Below are positions 28,424 to 39,980 of a stretch of 64,000 nucleotides of DNA, in pieces. Below the pieces are notes generated by a model that ran no database searches, was not told where the DNA came from, and saw only the letters and a list, made by a program, of their open reading frames with translations. The DNA is from a bacterium (lineage in GTDB: Bacteria; Deinococcota; Deinococci; Deinococcales; Deinococcaceae). Numbering within the stretch: position 1 is the stretch's first letter; every line of letters starts with the position of its first letter. A program made the position numbers and the translations under genes. The DNA is taken from positions 88,065 through 152,064 of the forward strand of contig JAJZIR010000002.1 in NCBI GenBank assembly GCA_021810505.1. The letters run 5' to 3'.

Positions 28424-31400
28424 CGGTCCAACCTCACCCGGCCCGAGGGTCGGGTGCAACGTCACCCCCGTGGAGACCACACTGCCCGTCCAGGCGTTTC
28501 AATCCTCACCCGGCCCGAGGGTCGGGTGCAACCTGGGGATGGGATCTGCTGGCTACCGTCGTCGGCGTTTCAATCCTCACCCGGCCCGAGGGTCGGGTGC
28601 AACCGGTTTGGGCGGCTGGCAGCCCACTACGAGATCCCGTTTCAATCCTCACCCGGCCCGAGGGTCGGGTGCAACGCGTGGTAGAGCGGTATCCCGTCCT
28701 CGTCCTCCCAGTTTCAATCCTCACCCGGCCCGAGGGTCGGGTGCAACCCCCGCTCCCACCGCTACGCCCTCTACGATCTGTATGTTTCAATCCTCACCCG
28801 GCCCGAGGGTCGGGTGCAACCGCCAGCACCTACCTGGAGCTGGCCCTACAGCTCGTTTCAATCCTCACCCGGCCCGAGGGTCGGGTGCAACGGAGCGCGG
28901 TGATGAAGGCACTATGAATCCGCTGCCGTTTCAATCCTCACCCGGCCCGAGGGTCGGGTGCAACGTGATCGTCCTGGCCGCGCTCTACCGGACCGGGGCG
29001 TTTCAATCCTCACCCGGCCCGAGGGTCGGGTGCAACCAGAGTTGGGGCTTCTTAAAAGAGTGATTATCCCAAGTTTCAATCCTCACCCGGCCCGAGGGTC
29101 GGGTGCAACCCAGGTGCAGCTGGTCGGGTGTGTGTGGGCATATTGTTTCAATCCTCACCCGGCCCGAGGGTCGGGTGCAACGTCGCGGAGGAGCTCCAGG
29201 CCCAGCGGGCCCAGCTCGTTTCAATCCTCACCCGGCCCGAGGGTCGGGTGCAACGACCGCATCGGCAGCGCCCATGGGCATCGATGGGCATTGTTTCAAT
29301 CCTCACCCGGCCCGAGGGTCGGGTGCAACCGCGGCCTCCGCGGCGGAGGCGCTGCAGCAGGCTTTGTTTCAATCCTCACCCGGCCCGAGGGTCGGGTGCA
29401 ACCGGGGCGACCAGTGCGATCGGGGCTGCCGGTGAGCGTTTCAATCCTCACCCGGCCCGAGGGTCGGGTGCAACCAGTGCTGCCGGTGAGCTACTGAGCT
29501 GCCGGTGCGTTTCAATCCTCACCCGGCCCGAGGGTCGGGTGCAACATCGCCTCACCTCGGAGGGTTGGCCGCCCATCGATGTTTCAATCCTCACCCGGCC
29601 CGAGGGTCGGGTGCAACCAGGAACTTAATCAGCATTACCGGTTGTTATCAATTGTTTCAATCCTCACCCGGCCCGAGGGTCGGGTGCAACCTGGACGAGG
29701 CGATGGAACGCCGGGCTGTACGCCGTGTTTCAATCCTCACCCGGCCCGAGGGTCGGGTGCAACAAGTTGACAGCAAAAAGCGGTCGAGAATGACGACGTG
29801 TTTCAATCCTCACCCGGCCCGAGGGTCGGGTGCAACAAGCGCAGCCGAGGTCAGCTCAGTGCAAGCGCAGCGTTTCAATCCTCACCCGGCCCGAGGGTCG
29901 GGTGCAACCTCGGCTCACACTGGGGCTATGGCACGGCATCTGGAGTTTCAATCCTCACCCGGCCCGAGGGTCGGGTGCAACGTCCAGTACCGGGAAAGGC
30001 CGGATACTGCGCTGATGTTTCAATCCTCACCCGGCCCGAGGGTCGGGTGCAACGACCGAGTCGGCACAGCGCTCCTGAGACCGAGTCGGGTTTCAATCCT
30101 CACCCGGCCCGAGGGTCGGGTGCAACCTAAGCTAGCAGCCCGAAATGATCACCGCTCTCCGTGTTTCAATCCTCACCCGGCCCGAGGGTCGGGTGCAACT
30201 CCCAGAGCGCGCCCCAGAGCGCGGGATCATCGTGTTTCAATCCTCACCCGGCCCGAGGGTCGGGTGCAACCCCGCCCGGGCGCGGGAAGGGAGAGGCGGA
30301 GGCTAGGTTTCAATCCTCACCCGGCCCGAGGGTCGGGTGCAACGGGACCGGGAACCAGCGACATCGAGGCGCCCCGAGTTTCAATCCTCACCCGGCCCGA
30401 GGGTCGGGTGCAACATCCTCCTTTTGCCCCATCCAGAGCGGAAAAGTTGTTTCAATCCTCACCCGGCCCGAGGGTCGGGTGCAACACGCGATACCGATTC
30501 AAAGCCCCCTGCCCGGGATGTTTCAATCCTCACCCGGCCCGAGGGTCGGGTGCAACGTGGGCCAGCTCGGCCCAGGCCGCCTCGGTGAGGTTTCAATCCT
30601 CACCCGGCCCGAGGGTCGGGTGCAACCGCGGCAGACGCTGCAGCGGACGGGCTCCTAGAGGTTTCAATCCTCACCCGGCCCGAGGGTCGGGTGCAACAAG
30701 CGCAGCCGAGGTCAGCTCAGTGCAAGCGCAGCGTTTCAATCCTCACCCGGCCCGAGGGTCGGGTGCAACCTCGGCTCACACTGGGGCTATGGCACGGCAT
30801 CTGGAGTTTCAATCCTCACCCGGCCCGAGGGTCGGGTGCAACCAAGCGCAGCAGACCTCAGCTCAGTGCAAGCGCAGCGTTTCAATCCTCACCCGGCCCG
30901 AGGGTCGGGTGCAACATCGGGCCGAGATGCCGATCGGGGTGCCGGATGCCGTTTCAATCCTCACCCGGCCCGAGGGTCGGGTGCAACCCGAAGAGGAACC
31001 GCGAACGAGTGGCCTGGATTAGTTTCAATCCTCACCCGGCCCGAGGGTCGGGTGCAACGATTTCCCTGGCTCAGGCCGAGCTGGCGGCGCAGGTTTCAAT
31101 CCTCACCCGGCCCGAGGGTCGGGTGCAACGTCTCGCCGCAGCAAGGTGGTGCAGCCGCTCCTGAGTTTCAATCCTCACCCGGCCCGAGGGTCGGGTGCAA
31201 CCAGCAGCCATTGATTGCGCCGCAGCAGCCCGAGCTCGTTTCAATCCTCACCCGGCCCGAGGGTCGGGTGCAACGGGTGGTGGTGAGGTGATGGTTATGG
31301 TTTCCACTGTGTTTCAATCCTCACCCGGCCCGAGGGTCGGGTGCAACGGGGGGCTAGTACAGGTCGGGGCGGCTGCCCTGGAGGTTTCAATCCTCACCCG

Positions 31401-34400
31401 GCCCGAGGGTCGGGTGCAACCCGAGCGCGGTGCGCCCGCGCATCTGGATCGGCACGTTTCAATCCTCACCCGGCCCGAGGGTCGGGTGCAACGCCTGGGC
31501 GGTCTGCTGCTGTTGGGCGATGTTAAGAGGTTTCAATCCTCACCCGGCCCGAGGGTCGGGTGCAACCGGGGGCTGCCGGCGGCAGCGCTAGCTCCAGTGT
31601 GGTTTCAATCCTCACCCGGCCCGAGGGTCGGGTGCAACGCGAGTCGGTTCCACCTTGCTGCGGCGACTCGCTACGTTTCAATCCTCACCCGGCCCGAGGG
31701 TCGGGTGCAACTGCGGTTCGCTGCGCTGCTCCTCGTCCACTCATCGTTTCAATCCTCACCCGGCCCGAGGGTCGGGTGCAACGCCCCATGGGAAGTCTAT
31801 TTTATTGCGGAGCAGCTCGTTTCAATCCTCACCCGGCCCGAGGGTCGGGTGCAACCTCCGCGCGCGAGCTCGGGCGCGCGACCAGCCAGATGTTTCAATC
31901 CTCACCCGGCCCGAGGGTCGGGTGCAACCCTCGAGATAGGCGGCAAACAGGTGCTCGACCAATGTTTCAATCCTCACCCGGCCCGAGGGTCGGGTGCAAC
32001 CCACAGCTCTGGATCATCGTCGCGGTCGCACTCCTGTTTCAATCCTCACCCGGCCCGAGGGTCGGGTGCAACATCACCGTCACGTCCGCTACCACCGCCA
32101 ACGTCGGGTTTCAATCCTCACCCGGCCCGAGGGTCGGGTGCAACCGGGTGCCCATCGGTGCCGATGCCGGGTGAGGTCCGTTTCAATCCTCACCCGGCCC
32201 GAGGGTCGGGTGCAACATGCGGTCGGTCAGGTGCCTGGTGCAGCCGGACCTGTTTCAATCCTCACCCGGCCCGAGGGTCGGGTGCAACGTCCAGCAGCAT
32301 ATCCGGCGTGCACGAGAGGAATTAGTTTCAATCCTCACCCGGCCCGAGGGTCGGGTGCAACCACCAGGCACCTGACCGACCGCATCGGTAGCTCAGGTTT
32401 CAATCCTCACCCGGCCCGAGGGTCGGGTGCAACGCCGGTTCCACCTTCAGGAAGCGTGCCGTAGCCCTGTTTCAATCCTCACCCGGCCCGAGGGTCGGGT
32501 GCAACGCCGGTTATGCCACCATTGGGGTTGGTGGCCAGCCAGGTTTCAATCCTCACCCGGCCCGAGGGTCGGGTGCAACATGAACTTGGCGGAGGAGGAG
32601 ATTTCGCAGGGATCGGTTTCAATCCTCACCCGGCCCGAGGGTCGGGTGCAACGCCCAGGCATGCCCGAGCGCGGCATGGAGGTTCAGGTTTCAATCCTCA
32701 CCCGGCCCGAGGGTCGGGTGCAACAGGGGTGTGGGGATCGAGGACGAAGCGGATCAGGGTTTCAATCCTCACCCGGCCCGAGGGTCGGGTGCAACAGCAG
32801 GTGGAAATGGCCAGGCTCCGCGGCTTCGAGGTTTCAATCCTCACCCGGCCCGAGGGTCGGGTGCAACGGGGCCAAGTAGCTTGGCTTGCGAGGTAGCTTT
32901 GGGGTTTCAATCCTCACCCGGCCCGAGGGTCGGGTGCAACCCCCCTAGGCATCTCTCGCCGCTCGGCTGGGCGGTCGTTTCAATCCTCACCCGGCCCGAG
33001 GGTCGGGTGCAACGGAGACCGACCGTTCCTTTCCTTGCTGGTGAGGAGTTTCAATCCTCACCCGGCCCGAGGGTCGGGTGCAACCGGGCCGCCCGAGCGG
33101 GGGGCTGCCCGAGCTTGTCGTTTCAATCCTCACCCGGCCCGAGGGTCGGGTGCAACCCTCCTCGAGCAGCTGATAGATGCGCACTCGGGTGTTTCAATCC
33201 TCACCCGGCCCGAGGGTCGGGTGCAACAAGGGGTATGTGCTTAACGAGATTGACGCCATTCTCGTTTCAATCCTCACCCGGCCCGAGGGTCGGGTGCAAC
33301 ACGGTATAAAGTGCGTCTGGATAGCTGGGATAGTGGTTTCAATCCTCACCCGGCCCGAGGGTCGGGTGCAACGAAAGGTTAAGATACGTCCGGCGGCACC
33401 AGGGGTGTTTCAATCCTCACCCGGCCCGAGGGTCGGGTGCAACGTTAAGGTCTGCTGAACACCCTCCGCAGGCGCGTCGTTTCAATCCTCACCCGGCCCG
33501 AGGGTCGGGTGCAACTGGTCGATCCAATTAGTAATCCCTGAGAATAGCCCTGTTTCAATCCTCACCCGGCCCGAGGGTCGGGTGCAACGGGGGCTTGCCT
33601 TTGCACCCACACATGCACACATGGTTTCAATCCTCACCCGGCCCGAGGGTCGGGTGCAACTGCGCGGGCTGGTGCATGGGTGTGGGTGCCCTATTGTTTC
33701 AATCCTCACCCGGCCCGAGGGTCGGGTGCAACACTTCTCGGTAGAGCTCGGGAACTTAATCAGCATGTTTCAATCCTCACCCGGCCCGAGGGTCGGGTGC
33801 AACGGTGAGGGAATCCTACGCCTGGGGCGCAAGCGAGGTTTCAATCCTCACCCGGCCCGAGGGTCGGGTGCAACCAGGCCGTCCTCCCCCGGGATGACCG
33901 GGAGCTCGTGTTTCAATCCTCACCCGGCCCGAGGGTCGGGTGCAACGGTGCCAACTGCCGGGTGCCAATGGGCTTGGTGCCGTTTCAATCCTCACCCGGC
34001 CCGAGGGTCGGGTGCAACTCGCGCGGAGCTGGCCCTGCAGCTCCGGGCCCGGGTTTCAATCCTCACCCGGCCCGAGGGTCGGGTGCAACGAGGAGGGATC
34101 TTGGGACGGACTGGGAGTGGCGTCCGTTTCAATCCTCACCCGGCCCGAGGGTCGGGTGCAACGGCCAGCTCCGCCCAAGCAAACCGGCCAGATCACGCGG
34201 TTTCAATCCTCACCCGGCCCGAGGGTCGGGTGCAACCCAGCTGGTCTCGGCAGCGAGTCGGTCTCGGCACGTTTCAATCCTCACCCGGCCCGAGGGTCGG
34301 GTGCAACCAGCGAGTCGGTCTCGGCACCACCAGCTGGTCTCGGGTTTCAATCCTCACCCGGCCCGAGGGTCGGGTGCAACCACCAGCTGGTCTCGGCAGC

Positions 34401-37400
34401 GAGTCGGTCTCGGCACGTTTCAATCCTCACCCGGCCCGAGGGTCGGGTGCAACGTGCCGGTGGCGCGGAGCACGATCGAGACCATCTCGTTTCAATCCTC
34501 ACCCGGCCCGAGGGTCGGGTGCAACGCAGTTGGCGTAGATATATGGAGCTCACCCCAAGCTGTTTCAATCCTCACCCGGCCCGAGGGTCGGGTGCAACGT
34601 CCCGCTCCCGGCCCCTGGCCATGGCCGAGGGCGGGTTTCAATCCTCACCCGGCCCGAGGGTCGGGTGCAACGGCGGTGAGGGAGCTGGTGAAAAACGGAA
34701 GATTCAGTTTCAATCCTCACCCGGCCCGAGGGTCGGGTGCAACAGTACGGGCTCGAGACGGAGAGGCCTGCGGAAACGTTTCAATCCTCACCCGGCCCGA
34801 GGGTCGGGTGCAACAGGTAGTCGATCTGGCCTGGGCGGGGGCCCAGCCAGTTTCAATCCTCACCCGGCCCGAGGGTCGGGTGCAACAAGAGGCCACCCAC
34901 ACACCAACAATACCAGTTATCGTTTCAATCCTCACCCGGCCCGAGGGTCGGGTGCAACCTGACTAGCGGCGGCCAGGGTGATGGAGGCGGTCCAGGTTTC
35001 AATCCTCACCCGGCCCGAGGGTCGGGTGCAACAGCCAGCTGGCCTCCGGGATCAGCGTGCCCGAGGGGTTTCAATCCTCACCCGGCCCGAGGGTCGGGTG
35101 CAACTGAGGGATAGGCAAATTCTGCGCCAGCTTCCCTATCGTTTCAATCCTCACCCGGCCCGAGGGTCGGGTGCAACCGTGTGGGCCGGCTCGCGGCCCA
35201 CTACGAGATCCCGTTTCAATCCTCACCCGGCCCGAGGGTCGGGTGCAACGCCCCTGCCTCTTACCTGGAGCTGGCTCTCCAGCTCGTTTCAATCCTCACC
35301 CGGCCCGAGGGTCGGGTGCAACGATCATGAGCAACCGCCCCCCGCGCGTGGCGCCACGTTTCAATCCTCACCCGGCCCGAGGGTCGGGTGCAACGGCTGG
35401 GGGGGGGAGCGGCGGGATCTCGATCCCAGCGTTTCAATCCTCACCCGGCCCGAGGGTCGGGTGCAACGTGGAGGCGGCGCAGCCCAGCAGGTGGGCAGCT
35501 CGTTTCAATCCTCACCCGGCCCGAGGGTCGGGTGCAACTGGCACACTGCCGGCAGCGGCGGTGGGCCAGGTCATCGTTTCAATCCTCACCCGGCCCGAGG
35601 GTCGGGTGCAACCCGATCTACCCTGTAATCACCGGTACCTTCACACGTTTCAATCCTCACCCGGCCCGAGGGTCGGGTGCAACATGTACGCGCCTGCGAT
35701 TGCAAAATAGTTCTCCCGGGTTTCAATCCTCACCCGGCCCGAGGGTCGGGTGCAACCGGCCCGAGCTGGGGAGGGTTGTGTCCCCGGGATAGGTTTCAAT
35801 CCTCACCCGGCCCGAGGGTCGGGTGCAACGGTGGAGGCGGCGCAGCCCAGCAGGTGGGCAGCTCGTTTCAATCCTCACCCGGCCCGAGGGTCGGGTGCAA
35901 CAGAGCACCCCCAGCGCGGCGCTGCTGCGCGAGATCGTTTCAATCCTCACCCGGCCCGAGGGTCGGGTGCAACCGATCCTGGAGCCAGGAAGGCAGCAGA
36001 CGGCTATGTTTCAATCCTCACCCGGCCCGAGGGTCGGGTGCAACATCGGCATTGGCACCCGGCACCGATGGGCACCCGGGTTTCAATCCTCACCCGGCCC
36101 GAGGGTCGGGTGCAACCCGGCAGCCCGGCATTGGCATCGATGGGCACCCGGGTTTCAATCCTCACCCGGCCCGAGGGTCGGGTGCAACTCCCGCGCAGAG
36201 AAACTTCTCGGTAGAGCTCGGGGTTTCAATCCTCACCCGGCCCGAGGGTCGGGTGCAACGGGGAGGTGGTGGCGTGAGCCGCGTCCCCGTCCAGTTTCAA
36301 TCCTCACCCGGCCCGAGGGTCGGGTGCAACGCGCGATCCGCCTCCTCGAGCCCGTGGTCGGGCGCGTTTCAATCCTCACCCGGCCCGAGGGTCGGGTGCA
36401 ACAAATCCTAGAGTTGGGTTAGCCATGTTGCCTCCTGTTTCAATCCTCACCCGGCCCGAGGGTCGGGTGCAACGATCATTTGCGTCTGGGACAGCGTTCT
36501 TATGGACGAGTTTCAATCCTCACCCGGCCCGAGGGTCGGGTGCAACATTACCATCCTCGCCACGTCCTCTACCACAGCCAGGTTTCAATCCTCACCCGGC
36601 CCGAGGGTCGGGTGCAACGATACGTAGCTGTCGATCTCGGTGAGGATCTGCTGGTTTCAATCCTCACCCGGCCCGAGGGTCGGGTGCAACGAGGATCATG
36701 ATGATAGATGAGAATCTAGTAGCCATCGTTTCAATCCTCACCCGGCCCGAGGGTCGGGTGCAACATGGGGCTGTCGCCGATCGGCTGCAGTGCATTGCCG
36801 TTTCAATCCTCACCCGGCCCGAGGGTCGGGTGCAACATGGGGCTGTCGCCGATCGGCTGCAGTGCATTGCCGTTTCAATCCTCACCCGGCCCGAGGGTCG
36901 GGTGCAACAACCGAGTCGGTGCCGCAAGGCGCAGCGCTCCAGGGTTTCAATCCTCACCCGGCCCGAGGGTCGGGTGCAACTGCCGGGGCTGAGGCGGCTG
37001 ATGGCACTCGCGCTGTTTCAATCCTCACCCGGCCCGAGGGTCGGGTGCAACGATCTGATCGGTGGTGGGCACGGCATTGCGATGGCGGTTTCAATCCTCA
37101 CCCGGCCCGAGGGTCGGGTGCAACGGCAGCCCCCACCGCCCGGCCAGGGAGCCGGGAAGTTTCAATCCTCACCCGGCCCGAGGGTCGGGTGCAACACCGA
37201 GACCGCTTGCTGAGACCGACTCGGCTCCTGAGTTTCAATCCTCACCCGGCCCGAGGGTCGGGTGCAACTAGCTGTTGCCCCCGAAAAGTGCCTCTGGGAG
37301 CGAGACGTTTCAATCCTCACCCGGCCCGAGGGTCGGGTGCAACTCGGGTGCCCCCGAGGGGAAGGAAGTAAAAATGAAGTTTCAATCCTCACCCGGCCCG

Positions 37401-39433
37401 AGGGTCGGGTGCAACGAGTACATAGTGGAGGTCCGCTTCGACCGCGTGGCGTTTCAATCCTCACCCGGCCCGAGGGTCGGGTGCAACAATTGATCAATCG
37501 GGCCTGTAGCTATCTACGGGGGTTTCAATCCTCACCCGGCCCGAGGGTCGGGTGCAACAGATCCACCTTTCCCCCGGGTGCCCCCGGGGCGGTGTTTCAA
37601 TCCTCACCCGGCCCGAGGGTCGGGTGCAACTTCCAGCGGCCCCCCAGTGCCTTGGCCGAGGCGACGGTTTCAATCCTCACCCGGCCCGAGGGTCGGGTGC
37701 AACCCATCTCGGCGGCGAACTCGCCGCCGAGGGCGCTCGTTTCAATCCTCACCCGGCCCGAGGGTCGGGTGCAACGAGACCGACTCGCTACGGTGCCGAG
37801 ACCGACTCGCGTTTCAATCCTCACCCGGCCCGAGGGTCGGGTGCAACTCCCGCTCTATGTAGTATGAGAGTTGGACCTGAACAGTTTCAATCCTCACCCG
37901 GCCCGAGGGTCGGGTGCAACGCCGGGTCATCATCGCGGTCGCACTCGGTCCCTCCGTTTCAATCCTCACCCGGCCCGAGGGTCGGGTGCAACATCGGTCA
38001 GGTGCCTGGTGCCAACTGCCGGGTCCGTTTCAATCCTCACCCGGCCCGAGGGTCGGGTGCAACCTACCAGGAGACCGAGTCGGCACAGCGGTCTCGGCGT
38101 TTCAATCCTCACCCGGCCCGAGGGTCGGGTGCAACATCAGCAGGATCGCGACAGCCTGCTCAGGGCTGCGGTTTCAATCCTCACCCGGCCCGAGGGTCGG
38201 GTGCAACGAGCTGCCCTGCTCGCCTTCCGGCCCGGGGCGATCGTTTCAATCCTCACCCGGCCCGAGGGTCGGGTGCAACGTACGCGCCTGCGATTGCAAA
38301 ATAGTTCTCCCGGGTTTCAATCCTCACCCGGCCCGAGGGTCGGGTGCAACTCCCTCCACGGAAACTAGGAAAAAATCCAGATTGGGTTTCAATCCTCACC
38401 CGGCCCGAGGGTCGGGTGCAACCCGCCGAGGGGCGGGGCCGAGCGGCGCACGGCGGAGGTTTCAATCCTCACCCGGCCCGAGGGTCGGGTGCAACCGCCC
38501 TGCTGCCTGAGGAGCCGCCGGCGTGATTTGGTTTCAATCCTCACCCGGCCCGAGGGTCGGGTGCAACCCGCCGGGAATGACCCGGAGTGGGAGGTGGTGG
38601 AGTGTTTCAATCCTCACCCGGCCCGAGGGTCGGGTGCAACCCCCCCGCCCAGGCCAGATCTACGATCTCGCCCCCGTTTCAATCCTCACCCGGCCCGAGG
38701 GTCGGGTGCAACTTGGTACCTCTCCCGCTCGAGGTCGCTGAGCTTGTTTCAATCCTCACCCGGCCCGAGGGTCGGGTGCAACGTGGAAAACGACACCAGA
38801 CGACGCCCCTAAAGCACGTTTCAATCCTCACCCGGCCCGAGGGTCGGGTGCAACCTCGCGGCCGTCCTGGATGGCGCCCGCCCGGATCTGGTTTCAATCC
38901 TCACCCGGCCCGAGGGTCGGGTGCAACGCCCAGAGGCCGGGAGCGTCGCTCAGAGAGCCGGAGTTTCAATCCTCACCCGGCCCGAGGGTCGGGTGCAACG
39001 TGTATCTGCTTGGCATTGGCACCAGCTGATAAGTAGTTTCAATCCTCACCCGGCCCGAGGGTCGGGTGCAACATGGGGCTGCTTTATGCCCATGGGTGCC
39101 GAGGTGCCGTTTCAATCCTCACCCGGCCCGAGGGTCGGGTGCAACAGCCCTGGATTATTCCGTCGCTTGGGCGGATGCGGTTTCAATCCTCACCCGGCCC
39201 GAGGGTCGGGTGCAACGCGCGGGCGGAGTACCGCCTCGGGTGCCCCCGAGCAGGTTTCAATCCTCACCCGGCCCGAGGGTCGGGTGCAACGCGCCAGGGG
39301 GGCATGGGGGCGTGGGGGGGCTAGGTTTCAATCCTCACCCGGCCCGAGGGTCGGGTGCAACCAGCCCTGGATTATTCCGTCGCTTGGGCGGATGCGGTTT
39401 CAATCCTCACCCGGCCCGAGGGTCGGGTGCAAC
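28424..39433 (-). CRISPR. Type I-C CRISPR array, 153 repeats / 152 spacers
   Basis: 37-base repeat, plus strand beginning GTTTCAATCCTCACCCGG and ending GAGGGTCGGGTGCAAC; the reverse strand ends GGATTGAAAC, the usual crRNA 5' handle, so the array is read on the minus strand. By hand count there are 153 repeats, with spacers of about 33-38 bases (mean unit about 72.2). Every repeat I read is identical except the leftmost (28424-28460), which is degenerate in its first eight plus-strand bases: a typical trailer-end repeat. The leader and newest spacers are on the right, next to cas2. The repeat can form a hairpin (ACCCG/CGGGT with inner CC/GG) that Cas5c would cut. Many spacers are duplicated or related (see findings). 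Confidence 0.98.
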
Positions 39434-39673
39434 ACCACTATTAAATCTACGCTACTGAACAGGATTTTTCAAGCTAATTACGCGAACCGCACGAATTTGA
39501 CTTTATATTCGAGGCCATTACTGCTCCTTATCTAAGAAAAGCTGCTCTCAAAGTTGATGTTGGCTCTGCGCGGATCTCTCGTCGTTTTTTGACTGCACCA
39601 GGTTCGCGAGCTTCTATTGCCTTGCCCTTTGCCCAGCTCTCTTTGAGGTACAACTGCGTCCCCATGGCTTAGC
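39434..39673 (-). promoter_or_regulatory. CRISPR leader with pre-crRNA promoter
   Basis: 240-base AT-rich stretch between cas2 and the first repeat. On the minus strand TTGAAA (39472-39467), a 17-base spacer and TAGATT (39449-39444) form a fair promoter whose start would fall at the leader-repeat junction. No coding frame is seen. The contrast in base composition with the flanks, and its position at the intact end of the array, mark it as the leader where new spacers enter. Confidence 0.75.
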
Positions 39674-39970
39674 CTAGAGGATCAGCGGGTCATCAAAGTC
39701 CTCATACCGATCTCTGCCGAATGTGCGTAGGTATGTCTTTCGGTCGCCAACTAGTAAATAGATGCGCAGGCTATCCCTTTCTGGAAGCATTACATTGGTA
39801 AGCTTGGCTTCGAGGTCTATGAGCTGGGCTTTGGTAAGCCGGCACTCAAAGACAGATAGCTGGACTCGTTGTCCAAAATTTTTGCATATTTTAGCTACTC
39901 TTGCGAGCCGACGAGGTCCATCTAAACTGGTTTCGACATCGTAGGCTACGAGGATATCTATCCTATCCAC
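39674..39970 (-). CDS. cas2: Cas2, CRISPR adaptation protein
   Basis: 98-aa ferredoxin-fold Cas2 that forms the Cas1-Cas2 spacer integrase. The first strand DRIDILVAYDVE carries the family Asp; RLARVAKICKNFGQRVQLSVFECRLT is the typical second segment (quoted in part). Starts with GTG, 10 bases after cas1. Last gene of the cas operon and immediately next to the leader. Confidence 0.95.
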   Translation of the reverse strand: MDRIDILVAYDVETSLDGPRRLARVAKICKNFGQRVQLSVFECRLTKAQLIDLEAKLTNVMLPERDSLRIYLLVGDRKTYLRTFGRDRYEDFDDPLIL

Positions 39971-39980
39971 AACACAGGGA

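Noticed and set aside
28470..39535. Many long open frames across the CRISPR array on both strands, with repeated [23 protein letters not shown] or [11 protein letters not shown] words
   Set aside because: They are translations of the 37-base repeat; the 72-base mean unit is divisible by three, so frames stay open by arithmetic, not because of proteins.
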